From contig CANLHC010000024.1 of assembly GCA_947490625.1 (NCBI GenBank), positions 1 through 9,167 on the forward strand: DNA of 9,167 bases. Direction: 5' to 3'. The notes beneath the pieces were generated by a model. The model was not told where the DNA came from, searched no databases, and worked only from the letters and a program-made list of their open reading frames with translations. This DNA comes from Candidatus Nanopelagicaceae bacterium (GTDB lineage: Bacteria; Actinomycetota; Actinomycetes; Nanopelagicales; Nanopelagicaceae). The translations under genes were made by a program, and so were the position numbers. Every line of letters begins with the position of its first letter. The stretch's first letter is position 1. Shown here in pieces: positions 5,832 to 9,167 of this stretch.

Positions 5832-7864
5832 AGCTCGATCATCCGAAAATCTATATTTTTTGGTGGACGAGTACTGCGACGAACCTGTTCTCTGAGCTGA
5901 TCGTCAACGGCTACCCCTAACCGCTGCGCTTCCAGAATTGCTTGATGCTCAAACCAGATAGCAACCAAGGTTGTCTCGCCTTCTCGAATCTGCGCAAAGG
6001 TGCGAGTGAATATCTTTGCCAAGAATTCGAAGTGGCCTAGTTGCAGCGCCGCTTTCGCGGCGGCCAAATCTATTCGCTCACTTGGGACCCTCGTTGGTAG
6101 GAGTTCTGTGTAAATTCTCCACAGTTCCTCATAGTTCTCTGCCTTCACTAATAACTGCAGGTACTCCTCATAAAATGCATCATGTAGTTTTGCGCCGAAT
6201 GCACTGATTGCTTCTCCATAAAGCGCCAACGCGGACGACAGGTTTTCGGCATCTCTTTCAGCAATTGCCAGATTGCGTAAGGCCCATGGAGATGGATTGA
6301 GCTGGAGAGATTTCCTCCAACTCTCAATTGCTTTTTCACTTTCTCCAATTTCGTAGTGATAATTTCCAATGTGTAGCGCGCTCAACCAGTTTTGTCTGCT
6401 CTTTTCTAGAAGCGGTATCCACTCTTTCTGGACCATCCATGATGTTGGCGTGCTTGTCACATCACGCTCTGGATAGGTGCCCGTGTTAAGAAGTGCAATC
6501 CAATCGATGATTTGTGCACTCTCTGAAGGTTCAAATCGAAGCCCTGTCGGGATCTCACCTCCAGAACTCTTGCGCCTCTCTTGCTCTAGAAAGCCCCAAT
6601 TACTTCCGCAGAAGAGAATCTCTTCTGGTTGCTTGGTGGTCAGTCTTTCCAATCGCAGATTTTCACTATCCAGCAAATCCTGTGGGATGACCTCTTCTAT
6701 CTGCTCTTCAATCTCTGTTTGAGCAGCCGACCATTCCTTATTTAATAGCATCTGATTCACTGATTTATCAAAGCTACCGAAGAATTGTGTAAAGGTGATC
6801 TCTGAATTTGCCGGCATTTGATATCCATGGAGTTGAGTGGGGGCAAGCCCGGCTTGAAGTTCTAGGTATGGTGAAAAGTGAGGCGAGGATGAATCAGATA
6901 AAAACTCTTGCCAACCCCTACCGCCAACGTGATTGCCCCAGCAGAACATCTTCTTGTATCGCAGCGTTGCGGTACTACGCTCATAAAACACGTGGCCATC
7001 CTCATAGAGAATTGATTCCCATGGAGACTTCATTGATGTGGGATTTTGAAAGAAGTACTCATTAGCAAATGGAAAGTTTTGTGGGAATGAAAGGTCGGTA
7101 TCGGCAACCGTCGGCAAATAAGGCAGCTTTCCGGTCCCATAACCAGCAAAGCCTTGATCAACGAAGATAACCTCGTCTGTACTGCCAAATACACGCGCTT
7201 TCGGAGTCTCGCGTACTGCAATATTTGTCCACCAATACATAGGTGTGGCTTCAGATCGATCATTAATGATTCGCACATGCACTCTTAAATTCTTGGCTCC
7301 TGTTGGCAAGTGGCAATCTATCGCCCAGTAAAAATTGCGAGTTCTTTCATAATCGTAAATCCTGATAAATTCATTGCCAGCCTCATCGCTTAGTTTTGCG
7401 ATATGAACAGGAGCGCAGGTTCCAAATGTGTGGCCGTACTGCCCCATATTCCATTCGATACCGCCGGAAAACCAAGCGTTGAGGATAGAAAGATTGGCAA
7501 ATTGCAGAATTGGATTAGTAAAGAGAAGTTCTTGCTCATTCTCTTTACTAAAAAGCGAGTAGAGCCGACCACCGAGTCCAGGTAAGAACGTCGCTCGTAA
7601 ATATTCATTTTCAAGTACTACTGTCTCAATATCTTTTTGCGCCAATTCACGTGTGTATCTATCTTGCCAGCGGTGTGGGAGGTAAATCTCGCCGGTCTCA
7701 TACCCAACTAAATGGGTCTGTTCTGCAGAGAATTCATTGAGGAACTTTACGGAGCGATCCCTCTTCTGATTTCGAAAAATTGGGAGAGGATTTTCTCCAC
7801 CAAGCTCAGCGCTCTTGATTGATATCGTCGAGGTAGATACTTGGTTTTTGGCTTGCCTATCCAT
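5828..7864 (-). CDS. DUF5107 domain protein with C-terminal TPR repeats
   Basis: A 678-residue soluble protein without a signal peptide. Residues about 50-370 resemble DUF5107, a beta-rich, mutarotase-like carbohydrate-associated domain. Motifs seen are GLGGRLYSL (96-104), GGIEWNMGQYGHTFGTC (134-150), YWWTNIAV (210-217), WGNHVGGRGWQEFLS (309-323) and LELQAGLAPTQLHGY (334-348). The C-terminal part (about 490-620) is helical and contains at least two TPR units: one from about 495, with G-Y-x-x-G then A-I-x-x-W and ending in NP at 524-525, and one at about 527-558. TPRs usually mediate protein binding. Family function is not established; a role in handling sugars is only an inference from the fold. 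It looks shorter than many DUF5107/TPR proteins I recall, which exceed 1000 residues. No carbohydrate gene adjoins it. The ATG at 7864 lacks a Shine-Dalgarno but follows TAGACT by 6 nt. It lies 48 nt after the zinc-ribbon/SHOCT gene, and its TAA overlaps the metY stop. Confidence 0.82.
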   Translation of the reverse strand: MDRQAKNQVSTSTISIKSAELGGENPLPIFRNQKRDRSVKFLNEFSAEQTHLVGYETGEIYLPHRWQDRYTRELAQKDIETVVLENEYLRATFLPGLGGRLYSLFSKENEQELLFTNPILQFANLSILNAWFSGGIEWNMGQYGHTFGTCAPVHIAKLSDEAGNEFIRIYDYERTRNFYWAIDCHLPTGAKNLRVHVRIINDRSEATPMYWWTNIAVRETPKARVFGSTDEVIFVDQGFAGYGTGKLPYLPTVADTDLSFPQNFPFANEYFFQNPTSMKSPWESILYEDGHVFYERSTATLRYKKMFCWGNHVGGRGWQEFLSDSSSPHFSPYLELQAGLAPTQLHGYQMPANSEITFTQFFGSFDKSVNQMLLNKEWSAAQTEIEEQIEEVIPQDLLDSENLRLERLTTKQPEEILFCGSNWGFLEQERRKSSGGEIPTGLRFEPSESAQIIDWIALLNTGTYPERDVTSTPTSWMVQKEWIPLLEKSRQNWLSALHIGNYHYEIGESEKAIESWRKSLQLNPSPWALRNLAIAERDAENLSSALALYGEAISAFGAKLHDAFYEEYLQLLVKAENYEELWRIYTELLPTRVPSERIDLAAAKAALQLGHFEFLAKIFTRTFAQIREGETTLVAIWFEHQAILEAQRLGVAVDDQLREQVRRSTRPPKNIDFRMIEL

Positions 7865-7870
7865 AGCGCG

Positions 7871-7876
7871 AGTCTA
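7871..7876 (-). promoter_or_regulatory. Candidate -10 element for a leaderless DUF5107 transcript
   Basis: Minus-strand TAGACT is followed by CGCGCT (6 nt) and the ATG at 7864. The same hexamer is the proposed -10 of the cspA promoter. The nearest purine-rich ribosome-like stretch (GAGG) is about 18 nt from the ATG, too far for normal use. No clear -35 is seen. Confidence 0.45.
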
Positions 7877-7912
7877 AGCAACCTCACCATTTTTAACTAG
7901 AGAGAACCACCG

Positions 7913-8938
7913 CTAGGAACGTTCTATCAACTTTGATTTAGCCTCTTGGAACTCTTCTATCGTCAGTAATCCGCGGGTATGCAGGTCGGCAAGTTTCGAA
8001 AGCTCATCTGCGATAGAAGTACCAGGTGATTTGATTTCCGATGAAGATTTTTCGATAGCTTCGCGAGCTGCAGTGCCGAAGAGTTTTGTTTCAAATGGCT
8101 TCGAGTTGGCTAAGTGGATTACCTTGAAACACTGGAGAAATGCAATCATATTCTGCTTAACCGAGTCGGAGCTGAACTTTACATCGAAAGGTATGCTGAT
8201 TTGATCAGAGGTATCGTGATACAGATCAGAGTAATTCCGTTGTTCTGCTTCTAGCTTTACTCCATCCCACTCGAAATGAGAAATGCAGTCTTCATAAATA
8301 GCCAAGAATTGGGTTGCCTCAGAATTATCTGGCTTCGAGACTTCCTTGCTTCCCGACTTACCTTCTCTCCATCCTTGCTTAAAAGCAGATAGTAACTCTT
8401 TACCTACTGACGGAGGCCCTTCAGATTCGGCTCCATAGACTTGAACAACATAGAACGGCGTTCCTGAATCGAAGTCATTATCATCGAGAATTCGCTCCAG
8501 TTTTTGTGCTATTTCAGAGTCATCTCGATTGAGCGGTATCGCACCAGCTAGTTGTGGAGAAATTGCCTCTCCCATGATGTCTTCAAAAGCAAAACGCTCC
8601 CACTCTCGCCCACAGGCAAAGCAAAAGACCTTTGTAAAATCTTTACTCACTTGAAGTTCGGATCCATCGTCCATGCATTGCGGCAGACCAAGAACGTCCT
8701 CCTCCTCAAATACATCATATCCAGCCGCCGAGAGTGCCTCAGCGACTTTTTCCATACGCGATGGATTTTCAAAACCGCATGATCGACATGTTGTAAATCT
8801 TTCACCAGTACTCGTAATCCAGGCACCCGGCTGGTATTTCAGTCTACGCCCACAGCTCTGGCATCTATTGAAGCTATTTGTGAGTGATTGCTTCAGCATC
8901 GCTTTTGCGATTTCAAGCTTTGGGGGTGGATTTGCCAT
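7913..8938 (-). CDS. Zinc-ribbon and SHOCT domain protein, function unknown
   Basis: A 341-residue soluble protein I cannot assign to a named family as a whole. Near the N-terminus is a zinc-ribbon knuckle pair, CQSC (26-29) and CRSC (51-54). A second partial set follows: a lone C88 and CFAC (106-109), which may be a three-cysteine or degenerate ribbon. The middle (about 130-300) is polar, with a VVQVYGAESEG strand region (164-174) and a beta-rich LAIYEDCISHFEWDGVKLE stretch (212-230); the latter could be PH-like, since PH-like domains often precede SHOCT, but this is a guess. Residues 309-341 are a SHOCT domain: I-x-x-EL-x-KLA-x-LH-x-RG-LLT-x-EEF-x-EAK-x-KL. SHOCT is a short C-terminal oligomerisation or targeting module common in Actinobacteria. 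The start at 8938 has no ribosome site, but GATAAT ends 6 nt upstream. The DUF5107 gene follows after 48 nt. Confidence 0.78.
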   Translation of the reverse strand: MANPPPKLEIAKAMLKQSLTNSFNRCQSCGRRLKYQPGAWITSTGERFTTCRSCGFENPSRMEKVAEALSAAGYDVFEEEDVLGLPQCMDDGSELQVSKDFTKVFCFACGREWERFAFEDIMGEAISPQLAGAIPLNRDDSEIAQKLERILDDNDFDSGTPFYVVQVYGAESEGPPSVGKELLSAFKQGWREGKSGSKEVSKPDNSEATQFLAIYEDCISHFEWDGVKLEAEQRNYSDLYHDTSDQISIPFDVKFSSDSVKQNMIAFLQCFKVIHLANSKPFETKLFGTAAREAIEKSSSEIKSPGTSIADELSKLADLHTRGLLTIEEFQEAKSKLIERS

Positions 8939-8944
8939 AAAGCA

Positions 8945-8950
8945 ATTATC
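8945..8950 (-). promoter_or_regulatory. Candidate -10 element for a leaderless zinc-ribbon/SHOCT transcript
   Basis: Minus-strand GATAAT matches TATAAT at five of six bases and is followed by TGCTTT (6 nt) and the ATG at 8938. A TTGACT lies upstream, but at 22 nt, too far for a normal -35. There is no purine-rich ribosome site. Confidence 0.45.
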
Positions 8951-9015
8951 GCAACTGTTGAGTTAATTGCATAGTCAAGATTCGGTGATTCCTACAGAGT
9001 GATCTCACTTGAGGG

Positions 9016-9167
9016 TTATGTGAAAGGGCCTAACACAGCCTTCTCTAATACGTTCTTGGTGACTATTCGAGTGAAACTTCCAATGTCAGATTTCTCTGGC
9101 GCGCTCAGTCCCTTTGTCACCCATCCCATGGTTCCGGTAGCGAAGTTACCTCCAGATTGTCCAATCG
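9016..9167 (-). CDS. 3' end of an unidentified gene, cut by the window edge
   Basis: A minus-strand frame is open from the right edge to a TAA at 9018-9016, giving 49 codons. The visible C-terminus includes GGNFATGTMGWVTKGL and ends VLEKAVLGPFT. Codon choice resembles the neighbouring genes and the gap to the next gene (about 80 nt) is normal here. I do not recognise the family, and 49 residues are too few to judge. A short plus-strand frame starting ATG at 9085 is also open to the edge, with no clear ribosome site, so the strand is not certain. Confidence 0.45.
   Translation of the reverse strand, partial: IGQSGGNFATGTMGWVTKGLSAPEKSDIGSFTRIVTKNVLEKAVLGPFT

Noticed and set aside
7865..7912. 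Terminator between the zinc-ribbon/SHOCT and DUF5107 genes
   Set aside because: Only short CTAG repeats are present; no stem with a T-tract can be drawn.

Overview
The window looks like a piece of chromosome from a streamlined, moderate-to-low-GC actinobacterium, most likely of the freshwater acI/Nanopelagicales type. This is inferred from gene content, without a database search. The pointers are a DUF3145 protein (an actinobacterial family), a split two-subunit lycopene cyclase (CrtYc/CrtYd), a SAM-IV riboswitch (a class found mainly in Actinobacteria), very short intergenic gaps, and a Brp/Blh-type beta-carotene cleavage enzyme of the kind that supplies retinal to rhodopsins. I see no insertion sequence, integrase, CRISPR array or phage gene.

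Layout. Positions 8-1297 (minus strand) hold a DUF3145 gene followed by a membrane-anchored SIMPL/DUF541 gene. Positions 1298-1589 are a gene-free divergent region carrying a candidate promoter for a plus-strand cold-shock protein gene (1590-1793). That gene ends at a strong bidirectional terminator (1812-1844). Positions 1861-3406 (minus) hold a blh-type dioxygenase gene followed 4 nt later by a secreted M23 peptidase gene. Head to head with blh is the plus-strand pair crtYc-crtYd (3444-4150, ATGA overlap), then a tRNA gene with a CAU anticodon (4180-4256). A SAM-IV riboswitch (4350-4453) precedes a metY-type O-acetylhomoserine sulfhydrylase gene (4518-5831). This gene meets, stop codon to stop codon, a minus-strand DUF5107/TPR gene (5828-7864). 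That gene is preceded by a zinc-ribbon/SHOCT protein gene (7913-8938), and a broken minus-strand reading frame runs off the right edge (9016-9167).

How the genes work together. CrtYc and CrtYd should form the heterodimeric lycopene cyclase that makes beta-carotene, and Blh should split beta-carotene into two retinals. The divergent trio is therefore a retinal-supply module, presumably for a rhodopsin encoded elsewhere. The upstream carotenoid genes (crtE, crtB, crtI) are not in the window. MetY makes homocysteine from O-acetylhomoserine and sulfide, and the riboswitch in its leader should turn it down when S-adenosylmethionine is plentiful.

The least expected pattern is at translation starts. 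Four genes (SIMPL, M23, DUF5107, zinc-ribbon/SHOCT) lack a well-placed Shine-Dalgarno sequence but each has a -10-like hexamer ending exactly 6 nt before its ATG, which suggests leaderless mRNAs. I did not find a clearly new biological system. The items most worth following are these leaderless starts, the 37-nt divergent carotenoid gap, and the unassigned zinc-ribbon/SHOCT protein.
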